From: Eggerthellaceae bacterium
GTDB taxonomy: Bacteria; Actinomycetota; Coriobacteriia; Coriobacteriales; Eggerthellaceae
Assembly: GCA_900754955.1 (NCBI GenBank)
Contig: CAAEEV010000075.1
Location: forward strand, 1 to 21,639
Length of the DNA: 21,639 nt
Direction: 5' to 3'
Shown here in pieces: positions 7,135-14,752 of this stretch (its first letter is position 1; each line of letters starts with the position of its first letter). Position numbers and translations under genes: made by a program. The notes beneath the pieces were generated by a model. It saw only the letters and a list, made by a program, of their open reading frames with translations, was not told the DNA's origin and did no database searches.

Positions 7135-8706
7135 CTATCCGAGCGAATTCCACAGGCACACGTTCGCGTAGCTGCGCCAGGGGCGCCACTGCTCGGCCAG
7201 CGCGACGATCTGCTTCGGTGTCATGTCGGGCAGCGCGTGCTTGATGCCGGCGTCGGTCTCGAGGAACGCGTCGGGGTAGCTCATCGTGCGCATGGCGATG
7301 TAGTTCGCCGACCACGGGCCGATGCCCTTGATTGCCAGCAGCCGTTCCATCTGCACAGGGGCATCGGCGCCTGGCCCCAGGTCGAGCTTGCCCGCAACGA
7401 TGAGCCGCGCGATCTCCGCGATGGTGCGCGAGCGCGTTTTGATGACGCCGAGCGTGCCGAGCGCGTCCTCGACGGGGCTGAGCGCAGCGATCTCGGCGGC
7501 AGTGGGAAAGAGGCGTGTGAGCTGGGCAAGCGCATCGGCGGAGGGGCCGACGCCCGAAGCGTTCTCGCCCCTGCCGCCAGCGCTGCCGCATGCAAACGTC
7601 ACCGGCGCACCGTATGTCTCCGCGATGCGCGCCGCCAGCTTGTTCGCCGCCGTCACGGTGATCTGCTGCCCCAGTACGGCGCGCACGGCGGTTTCGAACG
7701 GGTCGAAGCAGCCGGGCAGGCGCGTACCCGCAACGGCGGCGCCGGGTACCGTATCGTCAAGCGAGGCGAGGCACTTGTGGATGGCCTGCGGATCGCAGTC
7801 GACGTCGAACTGCCGGCGGACGCGGGCGATCACCTGCGGCAATGCGGGCAGAAGCGATTCGCTCAGCGTGACTGCAAGCGTATTGCGCGTCGCATCGTTG
7901 CCAACGTGTACCCAGCCGCGCGTCTCTTCGCCGTCCGGCAGCGGAATGCGCACCGTGCGCAGGTAGAAGTCGTCGCCGATCACCTCGACGCCCGCGAGCG
8001 CACGCGCGCGGAAGAACGCCAGCAGTCTGTCGAACTCGTAGGGAGGTCGGTAGCCTACGCGCACAGTAAAGCCGTCGCCCTCGCTGTGCGCCGAACGCGC
8101 GCGTTTGCGCAGGTCAGTGGGCGTGAGGCGGTATCTCTCGCGGAACAGGTGGTTCATCCGTCGCGTGCTGCCGAACCCTGCTGCGCGCGCTATCTCCGCT
8201 ACGGGAAGGGCGGTGTCGGTGAGCAGCGATTTCGCCAGCAGCAGGCGGCATGTTTGCAGGTACTGCACGGGCGTGACGGAGAATTCCTTCTCGAACACGC
8301 GCCGCAGATGCCTATCCGTGTACCCGAGGCGGGTCGCCAGCTTCTCCAGGCTGTCGGCGCTTGCGCATTCCTCGCGCAGCAGCGCGGCTGCGCGCCGAGC
8401 GAGGTTTGCCGTTGCATCTACGCTCGCCATCCCCGGCGCTGTTTCGGGGCGGCACAGCAGGCACGGACGATAGCCCGCCGCCTCGGCTTCGGCAGCCGTG
8501 TGGAAGAACGTGCAGTTCTCGTACTTCGGCATGTGAGCCGTGCAGGCGGGGCGGCAGTAGATGCGCGTGGAGGATACGCCTACGAATACCTGACCGTCGT
8601 ACCGTGCGTCGCGCGCCGCAAATGCAGCGTACAGCGCGCGTCTGCGCTCTTCGGAGTCATTGAGATCTTGCGCTGTGAGTAGCGCGTCGAGGTTGCGCGT
8701 CTCCAT
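7135..8706 (-). CDS. Ada-type regulator fused to AlkA-type 3-methyladenine DNA glycosylase
   Basis: This 523-residue multidomain repair protein begins with an Ada methylphosphotriester domain (about 20-90) with zinc cysteines C51, C55, C82 and C85; C51 in IYCRPAC corresponds to the methyl-accepting Cys38 of E. coli Ada. An AraC helix-turn-helix pair follows (about 100-200: LEKLATRLGYTDRHLRRVF and ALPVAEIARAAGFGS). Then come an AlkA N-terminal domain (YRPPYEFDRLLAFF) and an HhH-GPD glycosylase (FETAVRAVLGQQIT, IKGIGPWSANYIAMR about 459-473), with catalytic Asp at about D485 in FLETDAGIKH. So it senses methyl damage, activates transcription and excises alkylated bases. The upstream ATG at 8730 would add eight residues but overlaps a palindrome; Met 8706 has GAAAGG at correct spacing and is preferred. 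A Gly/Ser-rich insert near 372-390 is unusual. Confidence 0.93.
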   Translation of the reverse strand: METRNLDALLTAQDLNDSEERRRALYAAFAARDARYDGQVFVGVSSTRIYCRPACTAHMPKYENCTFFHTAAEAEAAGYRPCLLCRPETAPGMASVDATANLARRAAALLREECASADSLEKLATRLGYTDRHLRRVFEKEFSVTPVQYLQTCRLLLAKSLLTDTALPVAEIARAAGFGSTRRMNHLFRERYRLTPTDLRKRARSAHSEGDGFTVRVGYRPPYEFDRLLAFFRARALAGVEVIGDDFYLRTVRIPLPDGEETRGWVHVGNDATRNTLAVTLSESLLPALPQVIARVRRQFDVDCDPQAIHKCLASLDDTVPGAAVAGTRLPGCFDPFETAVRAVLGQQITVTAANKLAARIAETYGAPVTFACGSAGGRGENASGVGPSADALAQLTRLFPTAAEIAALSPVEDALGTLGVIKTRSRTIAEIARLIVAGKLDLGPGADAPVQMERLLAIKGIGPWSANYIAMRTMSYPDAFLETDAGIKHALPDMTPKQIVALAEQWRPWRSYANVCLWNSLG

Positions 8707-8721
8707 GTTCTGCCTTTCGCT

Positions 8722-8739
8722 CGTATACATGAGTATACG
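8722..8739 (-). promoter_or_regulatory. Palindromic site upstream of the Ada/AlkA gene
   Basis: The arms CGTATAC (8722-8728) and GTATACG (8733-8739) flank ATGA, giving a perfect 7-bp inverted repeat centred about 24 nt upstream of the chosen start. The position suits an operator or the -10 region of an autoregulated promoter. Binding by the Ada domain protein is possible but unproved. Confidence 0.4.
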
Positions 8740-8793
8740 CCGCGCAGGCTAGCAGATGCGCCGTTTTCGGACATGGAGCGGATTGGCTCATGC

Positions 8794-9207
8794 TCAGCGT
8801 GCGCGGGGGAGCACGTTCGCGAGGATGTCTTCGAAGCTGCGCTGGTCGCCCTTGCGCTTGAAGTAGAAGTGAAACCCGCGCAGTGTTGCGCCGTCGGTGC
8901 CGTACGCGAGGATCGTGCTGAGGTTGACCTGGGTGTACGAGGTCTTGAACACGAAGGATCCTCGCGTCACCGTCTCGTAGCTGGCAACGTCGGTGGCGAT
9001 GTTGGCCGAGAACAGCCCGACGGTGTTGTGGGCGGCGATGCGGCGGTTCGTGAGGTACAGCACGGATCCCGTCCCGCCGAGGAACTGGTCCGTCTCGGTG
9101 CCGAACATGGACAGCGGCACCGTGAACACGAGTTTCTCGCCCATGTCGAGCTGAAGGCCTTTCGTGTCGGCGATGGCTGGCAAGGTGTCGAGATATGCGG
9201 TGTTCAC
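8794..9207 (-). CDS. Small GRAM/PH-like domain protein of unknown function
   Basis: This 137-residue protein starts at GTG 9207, behind the ribosome site GAGGGGG; the longer frame upstream is low-complexity shadow sequence of the permease gene. The core (LVFTVPLSMFG, then GTGSVLYLTNRRIAAHN, about 47-61) resembles bacterial PH or GRAM-type beta barrels, in which a strand ends in LYLTNRRL. No signal peptide, membrane span or Cys is present. It lies 31 nt downstream of the NCS2 permease gene and may be cotranscribed with it. Function is not known; the fold suggestion is by eye. Confidence 0.75.
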   Translation of the reverse strand: MNTAYLDTLPAIADTKGLQLDMGEKLVFTVPLSMFGTETDQFLGGTGSVLYLTNRRIAAHNTVGLFSANIATDVASYETVTRGSFVFKTSYTQVNLSTILAYGTDGATLRGFHFYFKRKGDQRSFEDILANVLPRAR

Positions 9208-9238
9208 GGTTTTGCCCCCTCTGTTGTTTTCGATGCGC

Positions 9239-10804
9239 CTATCGTGTCTGCGCAGGGGTTTCTGCGTGCGGTGTCTCGGCCGTTGTGTTCTCGCTGGCTG
9301 GATCGTCGCTGGTTGCGTCCGCCGCGTTATCGGCGGCGGTAGCGGCGGGGTTGTCGGAGTCGGTCGCGCCGTCCGCGCCAGTCGCGCCGTCCGCGCCGTT
9401 TGCGCTGTCGCCGGCATCGTCGCCTGCCGCCTCCGTCGACTTCGCAACGGAGATGCCCTTTTCATCGTCGCCGTGCGGCAGCACCAGGTTCATCACGAGC
9501 GCCACCACGAACGTGAGCGCGATGGAGTTGTCCACGAAGATGTTCTGCACGATCTCGGGGAACGCCACGAAGATGCCGCCCACCTGCGTGAAGCCGATGC
9601 CGATGGCCAGCGAGGTGGCCGCGATGGTGATGTTGCGCTGCGTGAAGCCTGCTTTGGACACCATCTGGAAACCGCTCGTGACGATGGTGCCGAACATCAT
9701 GATGGTGCAGCCGCCGAGCACCGCGTCGGGCACCGAGCTGAACACGGCGCTCACAGCGGGCACGAAACCGGCGATCACGAGGATGCCCGCGCCGCAGGCG
9801 ATCGCCTTGCGGTTGATGACGTGCGTCATGCCGATGAGGCCGATGTTCTGCGCAAACGTAGTGAGCGGCGTGCAGCCGAACACGCCGGCGATGGCGCTCG
9901 TGAAGCCGTCAGCCGACACCGAGCCCGCGATCTCGCGTTCGGTCGCGCTGCGGCGGAAGCCGATCTCGGCGATGGCGTCGGTGTCGCCGATGTTCTCGGC
10001 AGCGCTCACGAGGAACAGCAGCGTCACGGAGATGATGGCGCCTGCGTTGAACTCGGGGGTGAAGGGCATGATCTGCGGCAGCGACGCGATCTGTAATCCC
10101 TGGAACACGGAAAGGTCCACCTTGTCCATGAACAGCGCCACGATATAGCCCACGATCAGGCCGAACAACACAGACAGCTGCTTGATGCTGCCCTTGGTGA
10201 GACCTTGGAACAAAAGGCACGCCACGAGCGACAGCGTGCCCAGGAAGAGGTTTTCGGGCGAGGCGAAATCAGGCGCGCCCGAGCCGCCGGCGAACGTTTC
10301 GGCGCCGGTGGACAGCAGCGAGAAGCCGATCGAGGTGACCACCACCGCCGAAACGATCGGTCCGATGAAGCGGCGCCAGTACTTCGCCAGCAGGCCGAGC
10401 ACGAGCAGGATGAGGCCGCCAGCGATGACCGATCCCATGACGGTGCCGTAGCCGTAGGTGGCCGCCACACCCGACAGCACGGTGACGAACGTGAAGCTCA
10501 CGCCCATGACGATGGGCAGCTTCGAGCCGATGCGCCATACGGCGAACAGCTGCACGAACGTGCCGATGCCGGCGACGATCATCGCGTTCTGGATGAGGCT
10601 TGCGGTCATCGCCTCGTCGAATCCCGCCGCCGCGCAGATGATCGCGATGGGGGCGAGGTTCGCGACGAACATCGCGAGCACATGCTGAATGCCGTAAGGC
10701 AGCGCCTTGGCGAGCGACACCTTCCCGTGGAAGTCGGCGAGCTCGGCTTCGAGCGAGTGCTCAGACTGAGCGGACGATGTCTTGCTTGTGGAGTGATCGT
10801 TCAT
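9239..10804 (-). CDS. NCS2 nucleobase:cation symporter (xanthine/uracil/urate permease family)
   Basis: This 521-residue protein has about 12-14 hydrophobic segments. Family marks are YGIQHVLAMFVANLAPIAII near 37-56, the acidic TM8 region SAAENIGDTDAIAE (E270), and the TM10 signature TTFAQNIGLIGMTHVINR, with Q319-N320 of the NAT motif. These residues bind the nucleobase in the family. Substrate choice between xanthine, urate and uracil cannot be fixed from sequence; the general pattern is closest to purine carriers. The C-terminal ~77 residues (from about 445) are a low-complexity Ala/Asp/Thr/Gly tail with internal repeats (GADGATGADGAT), encoded by an 18-nt tandem duplication near 9366-9401; such a tail is atypical. 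The ribosome site is AGGA, 7 nt before ATG 10804. The gene could supply purines for growth. Confidence 0.9.
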   Translation of the reverse strand: MNDHSTSKTSSAQSEHSLEAELADFHGKVSLAKALPYGIQHVLAMFVANLAPIAIICAAAGFDEAMTASLIQNAMIVAGIGTFVQLFAVWRIGSKLPIVMGVSFTFVTVLSGVAATYGYGTVMGSVIAGGLILLVLGLLAKYWRRFIGPIVSAVVVTSIGFSLLSTGAETFAGGSGAPDFASPENLFLGTLSLVACLLFQGLTKGSIKQLSVLFGLIVGYIVALFMDKVDLSVFQGLQIASLPQIMPFTPEFNAGAIISVTLLFLVSAAENIGDTDAIAEIGFRRSATEREIAGSVSADGFTSAIAGVFGCTPLTTFAQNIGLIGMTHVINRKAIACGAGILVIAGFVPAVSAVFSSVPDAVLGGCTIMMFGTIVTSGFQMVSKAGFTQRNITIAATSLAIGIGFTQVGGIFVAFPEIVQNIFVDNSIALTFVVALVMNLVLPHGDDEKGISVAKSTEAAGDDAGDSANGADGATGADGATDSDNPAATAADNAADATSDDPASENTTAETPHAETPAQTR

Positions 10805-10958
10805 GTAAGTTCCTAAGATTTCCGCTGTTTATGAGTGAAACGTTTGACGAGAATACGCAAAGCGCAATAGGCGATTTTACGGTTTTAATAACGCTAAGTG
10901 AACAGGCGATCTAGTTGACCTAATGCGAAATCCCCACGACTTTGAAAAGAAAGTTGAT
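10805..10958. other. Gene-free spacer at the edge of a lower-GC patch
   Basis: The base composition drops here (runs such as TTTTACGGTTTTAATAA). It holds the 5' leader of the permease and the 3' side of the HNH gene. Only a weak hairpin, ACTTT-loop-AAAGT, near 10941-10956 is seen; no clear promoter was identified. Confidence 0.4.
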
Positions 10959-11843
10959 TTAGGGTGTATCGACGCCTTTTCCTAAGTTGCATGTTTCGCA
11001 CAATGTCTGAAGGTTGGCTAGCTCTGTTTTTCCACCTCGGGATACGGGGATTATATGATCGACATGGAGATTCGCTCCGTCTTTTGATGAGGCGCCGCAG
11101 AATTTGCACCGAAATCCATCTCTTTTAAATACCTCATAGCGTAATTTTGGGGTTACTTTCGCCCTTTCTCGCTGGGCGGCGCGTTTACTCTCGGTTCCGC
11201 TCTGCTCGTTCTTTTGTATGTTGCGAAAAGCGGTTCTAATAAAATTCATGCTATACGAACGACGGCGTTTATGAGATGTGCCATTGCTGGTAAATTCCGC
11301 TTCGATAACAATAGAAAACTCGGTTCTGGGCTTAGCGAGTATCGCGGTTTGACAAAGCGCCAATTCTATTGAGCTAGGGCGCTCGTCCGATAGAAACGAG
11401 GGTGCTTTGAGTAAAGCGTCTTGATAGCTTGCCCACTCGGCTTCGTTTTCTTCGGAGAGTCTCAATAGTGTTGAGACTTTAGATAAATTACGCTGCAAAG
11501 TTCTTTCGAAATACTCGTCGAAGTCGAACGTGTCATAGTCCAGTTGGCTGCATATTTTGTAGGTAAAAGTATAGTGACTGCTAATGGCAGAGAAGGACGT
11601 GTATTCATTCAGTCTTTTTATGTAAGCAAGTCGGCGGCTGTCGTGCTCTATGCTTGCTTTGAGCTTTTCTGCTTGAAATCTTTGGTGCGCTTGAGCGGAA
11701 TACTTTTGCTGCGATCGGTATTGTCTGATCTTCTTAAGCATCACAAACAATACGAAGAAAAGGGGAAGGGCAGCGATGACGATAAGTGGCCAGGGTATAG
11801 GAAATGCTGCACCAGCTAGCTTTATTCCAGAAGATGTAATCAT
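10959..11843 (-). CDS. Membrane-anchored HNH endonuclease, likely acquired
   Basis: This 294-residue protein has an N-terminal membrane anchor (about 15-36, IPWPLIVIAALPLFFVLFVML) followed by a basic, charged helix. A middle region of about 150 residues was not recognised. The C-terminal HNH domain is complete: RYEVFKRDGFRCKFC (C246, C249), LHVDHIIPVSRGG (H260, D262, H263), LANLQTLCETCN (N277, C282, C285). So it should be a metal-dependent nuclease with a structural zinc site, held at the inner face of the membrane. The gene is clearly lower in GC and uses A/T-ending codons (AAA, TTT, ATA), unlike its neighbours, which points to horizontal acquisition. The ribosome site is weak. It might serve in phage or plasmid defence; it is a lone gene with no recognised modification partner. 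Confidence 0.85.
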   Translation of the reverse strand: MITSSGIKLAGAAFPIPWPLIVIAALPLFFVLFVMLKKIRQYRSQQKYSAQAHQRFQAEKLKASIEHDSRRLAYIKRLNEYTSFSAISSHYTFTYKICSQLDYDTFDFDEYFERTLQRNLSKVSTLLRLSEENEAEWASYQDALLKAPSFLSDERPSSIELALCQTAILAKPRTEFSIVIEAEFTSNGTSHKRRRSYSMNFIRTAFRNIQKNEQSGTESKRAAQRERAKVTPKLRYEVFKRDGFRCKFCGASSKDGANLHVDHIIPVSRGGKTELANLQTLCETCNLGKGVDTP

Positions 11844-12073
11844 TTTGACTCAGATAGTACTCGGTTTCTGCATCATGTGGAATTTATCACAGGGTTTGGG
11901 GAATAACGGCGAAATGGTTCAATCGGCGTCCGTTTGCGTGACTGCCGGTAAGCATATGTGGTGAGCTGTAGGAGCACGAAGTCGTCTGTGCAGCGCACGC
12001 GCCCGCGTACTCGAGCCACGCGGGGCGCCGCGGCTTTGCGGCTCGAACACGCGCCACGCGCCCCGCGCCTCCC
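11844..12073. other. Spacer containing a GC-rich hairpin downstream of the macrodomain gene
   Basis: The first half is AT-rich and belongs to the acquired patch; the second half is GC-rich. Arms CGCGGGGCGC (12019-12028) and GCGCCCCGCG (12058-12067) pair exactly over a 29-nt loop, with an additional CGAGCC/GGCTCG pairing. It could terminate the minus-strand sirtuin/macrodomain operon, though no T-run is present. Confidence 0.4.
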
Positions 12074-12919
12074 TTACAGCTCGAGCAGCTTCGCGTAGCG
12101 TGCCTCATCGGCTTCGTCGAACACGTTGAACACCACAGTGGGTGTGGGCTCGCCGGCTACGTCGCGCTCGGCGAGCCAGGCGCGCACGGTGCCCACGGCG
12201 ATCGGCGCGGCTTCGTCGGGCGGGAAGCCGAACACGCCTGTGCTGATGCAGCAGAAGGCGATGGAGGCGTCGCCCATGTGCGCGGCGGCATCGAGGCAGC
12301 TGCGGTAGCTCGATGCCAGAAGCACGCGGTGCTCCTGCGTGGGGCGGCCGTTTGCGATGGGCCCCACCGTGTGGATGACGTGGCGCGACGGCAGGTTGTA
12401 GGCGTCTGTGAGCTTCGCGCGACCTGTGGGTTCGGGATGCCCCTGCTCCCGCATGAGGCGCGCGCACTCGAGGCGCAGCTGGATGCCTGCGAACGTGTGG
12501 ATCGCGTTGTCGATGCAGTAGTGCAGTGGCGCCCAGCAGCCGGTCATGCCGTCGTTGGCGGCGTTGACGATTGCGTCGGCTGCCAATGTGGTGATGTCGC
12601 CGCGCCACAGGCGCAGGCGCGGATCGAGGGGCGACGCGGCGGTGTCGCGCACGGCGGTGACGCCCGCTTCGGCGATGAGTCCCTGCAAAAGCTCGTCCTG
12701 CGCCGCCAGCAGGTCGGCATCGGCGGGCCACGGCTCGCGTACGTTCACGAGCGCACGGAACGCGAGCCACAGCTGCTCGGTCGGTGCCCCTTCGATTCCG
12801 TCGCGCGGCGGTATGAGGCTCATCAACTTCTCAGGCATGAAGCCGCCGTTGTCGAGTCGCTCTTTCAGCAGGCGTTTAACGAGGTAGACGAGCAGATCAT
12901 GCTTGCGGGCTGCGTCCAT
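12074..12919 (-). CDS. Zn-dependent macrodomain protein-ADP-ribose hydrolase (SirTM-associated type)
   Basis: This 281-residue protein has an N-terminal helical extension of about 95 residues, then a macrodomain. Diagnostic residues are GDITTLAADAIVNAANDGMTG (about 107-127, with D108, N119 and N122) and CWAPLHYCIDNAIH, whose C128, H133 and C135 match the zinc ligands of the macrodomain class that travels with class-M sirtuins. Also seen are RHVIHTVGPI and CCISTGVFGFPPDEAAPIAV, the substrate-loop region. The family removes mono-ADP-ribose put on proteins by SirTM. The start is at ATG 12919, with GGAGG 4 nt before it. It is the last gene of the three-gene minus-strand operon, after the sirtuin, with a 77-nt gap. 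Confidence 0.92.
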   Translation of the reverse strand: MDAARKHDLLVYLVKRLLKERLDNGGFMPEKLMSLIPPRDGIEGAPTEQLWLAFRALVNVREPWPADADLLAAQDELLQGLIAEAGVTAVRDTAASPLDPRLRLWRGDITTLAADAIVNAANDGMTGCWAPLHYCIDNAIHTFAGIQLRLECARLMREQGHPEPTGRAKLTDAYNLPSRHVIHTVGPIANGRPTQEHRVLLASSYRSCLDAAAHMGDASIAFCCISTGVFGFPPDEAAPIAVGTVRAWLAERDVAGEPTPTVVFNVFDEADEARYAKLLEL

Positions 12920-12996
12920 GGGTGCCTCCGATCGTTCGGGCGGTTCCGCCGCCTGCGTTCCACATGAGGGCGGCGGGCGCGCGGTACGGGATCATG

Positions 12997-13863
12997 CTAC
13001 ATCTCCAGTGCACGCCACAGCTCGGCGATGTCGCCCGCAAGCCCCACTGCTCCGGGGAGATGCGAGGTGTCGGCCGTTGCCGCGTCGTAGTTCATGCGCA
13101 CGAGCGGTGCGCGTTCAGGACCGAGCAGCTGCGTCATGCGCTCGAACGGATAGCGGACCCACACGGGCGTGTTCCAACCCACGCCCAGCTCCAGCAGCAC
13201 GGTGCGCTCATCGCGCATCTCCTCCGCGAACCGCTGGTAGCGCGCTTGCGCGGCGCGCCAGGCATCGTCTTCCACGAAGAAGCCGTCGGCGCGCAGGTGC
13301 GTCTCCATCGGTCCGCTGCAAACGGGGCAGTGCGGCACGAGCGCGGGGTCGGACAGTCGCGTGCGCGTCGGAGTGCCGTCGGGCGCCGCGCCCAGGTCGG
13401 TGCGCCATTTCTCGACCAGGTCTTTCACGGGGTAGATGCGCTCGTGGCATGCGCGTGCGCACTGTATGTACCCGTAGTCGCCCTGCGGGACGAAAATGCG
13501 TTGCGGATCGAATCCCGCCAGCTCGAACTGCGCATCCACGTTGGTGGTGATCACGAAGTAGTCGCGTCCGTGCGCCCAGTGCGCAAGGTCGCGGTAGAGC
13601 TGCGTCGCGCCGGGCTCAAACCGGTTCACCCAGATGTGCTGGGACCAATAGGCCCACTTGTCCTCAGGGGTGGGGAAGGGGTAGAACCCTGCCGAGTACA
13701 TGTCGGTCATTCCATAGCGCTCGATGAAGGGAGCGAAGTACTGCTGAAAGCGCTTGCCGCCATACGCGAGCCCTGCTGCGGTCGACAGTCCCGCGCCCGC
13801 GCCGATGAGCACGCGATCGGCCCCTGCAAGCAGTTCGCGTGCGCGTTCGATGTTAGCGTTCAT
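12997..13863 (-). CDS. Class-M sirtuin (SirTM), protein ADP-ribosyltransferase
   Basis: This 288-residue sirtuin has the NAD-binding motif GAGAGLSTAAGLAYGG (about 21-36) and TTNVDAQFE with N108 and D110. In place of the deacetylase histidine it has Q127, in FVPQGDYGYIQC. That Asn-Asp-Gln set matches the ADP-ribosylating SirTM group, offset by ten from the published N118, D120 and Q137 of the streptococcal enzyme. Zinc cysteines are C135, C139, C179 and C182. So it should use NAD+ to mono-ADP-ribosylate a protein rather than deacetylate. Its ATG overlaps the end of the flavin/ferredoxin gene by 11 nt, with GAGGAG upstream, implying translational coupling. The known SirTM substrate, lipoylated GcvH-L, and its ligase LplA2 are absent from this window. 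Confidence 0.93.
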   Translation of the reverse strand: MNANIERARELLAGADRVLIGAGAGLSTAAGLAYGGKRFQQYFAPFIERYGMTDMYSAGFYPFPTPEDKWAYWSQHIWVNRFEPGATQLYRDLAHWAHGRDYFVITTNVDAQFELAGFDPQRIFVPQGDYGYIQCARACHERIYPVKDLVEKWRTDLGAAPDGTPTRTRLSDPALVPHCPVCSGPMETHLRADGFFVEDDAWRAAQARYQRFAEEMRDERTVLLELGVGWNTPVWVRYPFERMTQLLGPERAPLVRMNYDAATADTSHLPGAVGLAGDIAELWRALEM

Positions 13864-14587
13864 AGCTGATGCTCCTCATCTTCTCGATGGCGTGAGCTGG
13901 GCAGATTTCGGCGCAGCGTCCGCACCGCAGGCAGTGCTCCTGCTGGATGCGGAACGGCGTGCCGGGCTCGATGCAGTCTGCCGGGCACGCTTCAACGCAG
14001 CGCCCGCACCCGATGCAGTCTTTCTTGATGACGAAGCAATCGCTGAGCAGCTGCGAGGTTTCGCCAAGCGCGAAAGGAACGCGCAGCAGCGGGCGTTGCC
14101 CGAGGTCATAATACTCGCCTTCGCCTTCTTCGAGGTAGAACGCATCGCAGATGCTGCGCGCCTCGCCGGGGTAGAGCACCTTCATCGAGGGGTTCAGGTC
14201 GAACATCATATCGATCAGGCGGCGCTGCTCGCCAGGGTCGTCGGGATGCACGACGCGCCCGCGGAGGCGGCACATGCGCAGGTCGGGGGTTTGCCCCACA
14301 AGAGCTGCGGTGCCGGTGCGCATGAGGTCGCCGTGGAACGCCTTCCCGCGCGGAGCCAGAAAGAACAGCCTGCCTGGCTCGACCGCCATCACGTCCACGA
14401 TGCGCACGCCGGGCATCCCGTCGGCGTCGACGGTTGCGAACGCGCAGTCGCGGATCGCGCGCAGAAAGCGCAGGCACCAAAAGGCGTCAACCTGCGCGGG
14501 CGAAGCGGGGATGGGCTCGGTTGCCAGATTCATGCCCTCGCCGAGGGTGACATGCGCGCCGATCATCTCGTTTGCTGCTGTTCCCAT
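13853..14587 (-). CDS. FMN split-barrel (PNPOx-like) protein fused to a 2[4Fe-4S] ferredoxin domain
   Basis: This 244-residue protein has a pyridoxamine-phosphate-oxidase-like split barrel in residues about 30-175 (FLRAIRDCAFATVDADGMPGVRIVDVMAV, LFFLAPRGKAFHGDLMRTG), expected to bind FMN. A C-terminal bacterial ferredoxin domain carries two 4Fe-4S motifs, C191-x2-C194-x2-C197-x3-C201-P and C219-x2-C222-x2-C225-x3-C229-P. It should be a small soluble flavin/iron-sulfur electron-transfer protein or reductase. The start is at ATG 14587, with GGAG before it. It is the first gene of the operon with SirTM and the macrodomain hydrolase, and overlaps SirTM by 11 nt. That position suggests it is a partner, substrate or redox sensor for the ADP-ribosylation pair; this is inference. 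Confidence 0.9.
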   Translation of the reverse strand: MGTAANEMIGAHVTLGEGMNLATEPIPASPAQVDAFWCLRFLRAIRDCAFATVDADGMPGVRIVDVMAVEPGRLFFLAPRGKAFHGDLMRTGTAALVGQTPDLRMCRLRGRVVHPDDPGEQRRLIDMMFDLNPSMKVLYPGEARSICDAFYLEEGEGEYYDLGQRPLLRVPFALGETSQLLSDCFVIKKDCIGCGRCVEACPADCIEPGTPFRIQQEHCLRCGRCAEICPAHAIEKMRSISYER

Positions 14588-14694
14588 GATGTCTCCGATT
14601 TCCGCACGTCAAGCGGCGTGTTCTGCTTGCTCGTCTTGCCTGTTTTCCGCGTTCTGCTTTTCGCGCTCAAACGATGCGCGCTCATTCGCGCTTG

Positions 14695-14729
14695 CGGCGG
14701 GTCTCCGCCCAGTCATTGGAGACCTGCCG
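14695..14729 (-). terminator. Hairpin between the MBL-fold gene and the sirtuin operon
   Basis: The arms CGGCGGGTCTCC (14695-14706) and GGAGACCTGCCG (14718-14729) pair over 12 bp with one mismatch or wobble and an 11-nt loop, 24 nt past the MBL-gene stop. No T-run follows on the minus strand, so termination is probable but not certain. Confidence 0.5.
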
Positions 14730-14752
14730 GCTTGCACGTTTGGCAGCAGTGG

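Noticed and set aside
6478..8682. Plus-strand frame of 734 codons opposite ogt and the Ada/AlkA gene
   Set aside because: It runs through a terminator and mirrors two well-supported repair genes; no recognisable domain.
9208..9465. N-terminal extension of the GRAM-like protein
   Set aside because: It is a Thr/Arg/Pro low-complexity shadow of the permease tail; GTG 9207 has a strong ribosome site and begins the conserved part.
12997..13863. Canonical NAD-dependent deacetylase (CobB)
   Set aside because: The catalytic His is replaced by Gln in PQGDY, and the macrodomain partner points to the ADP-ribosylating class.
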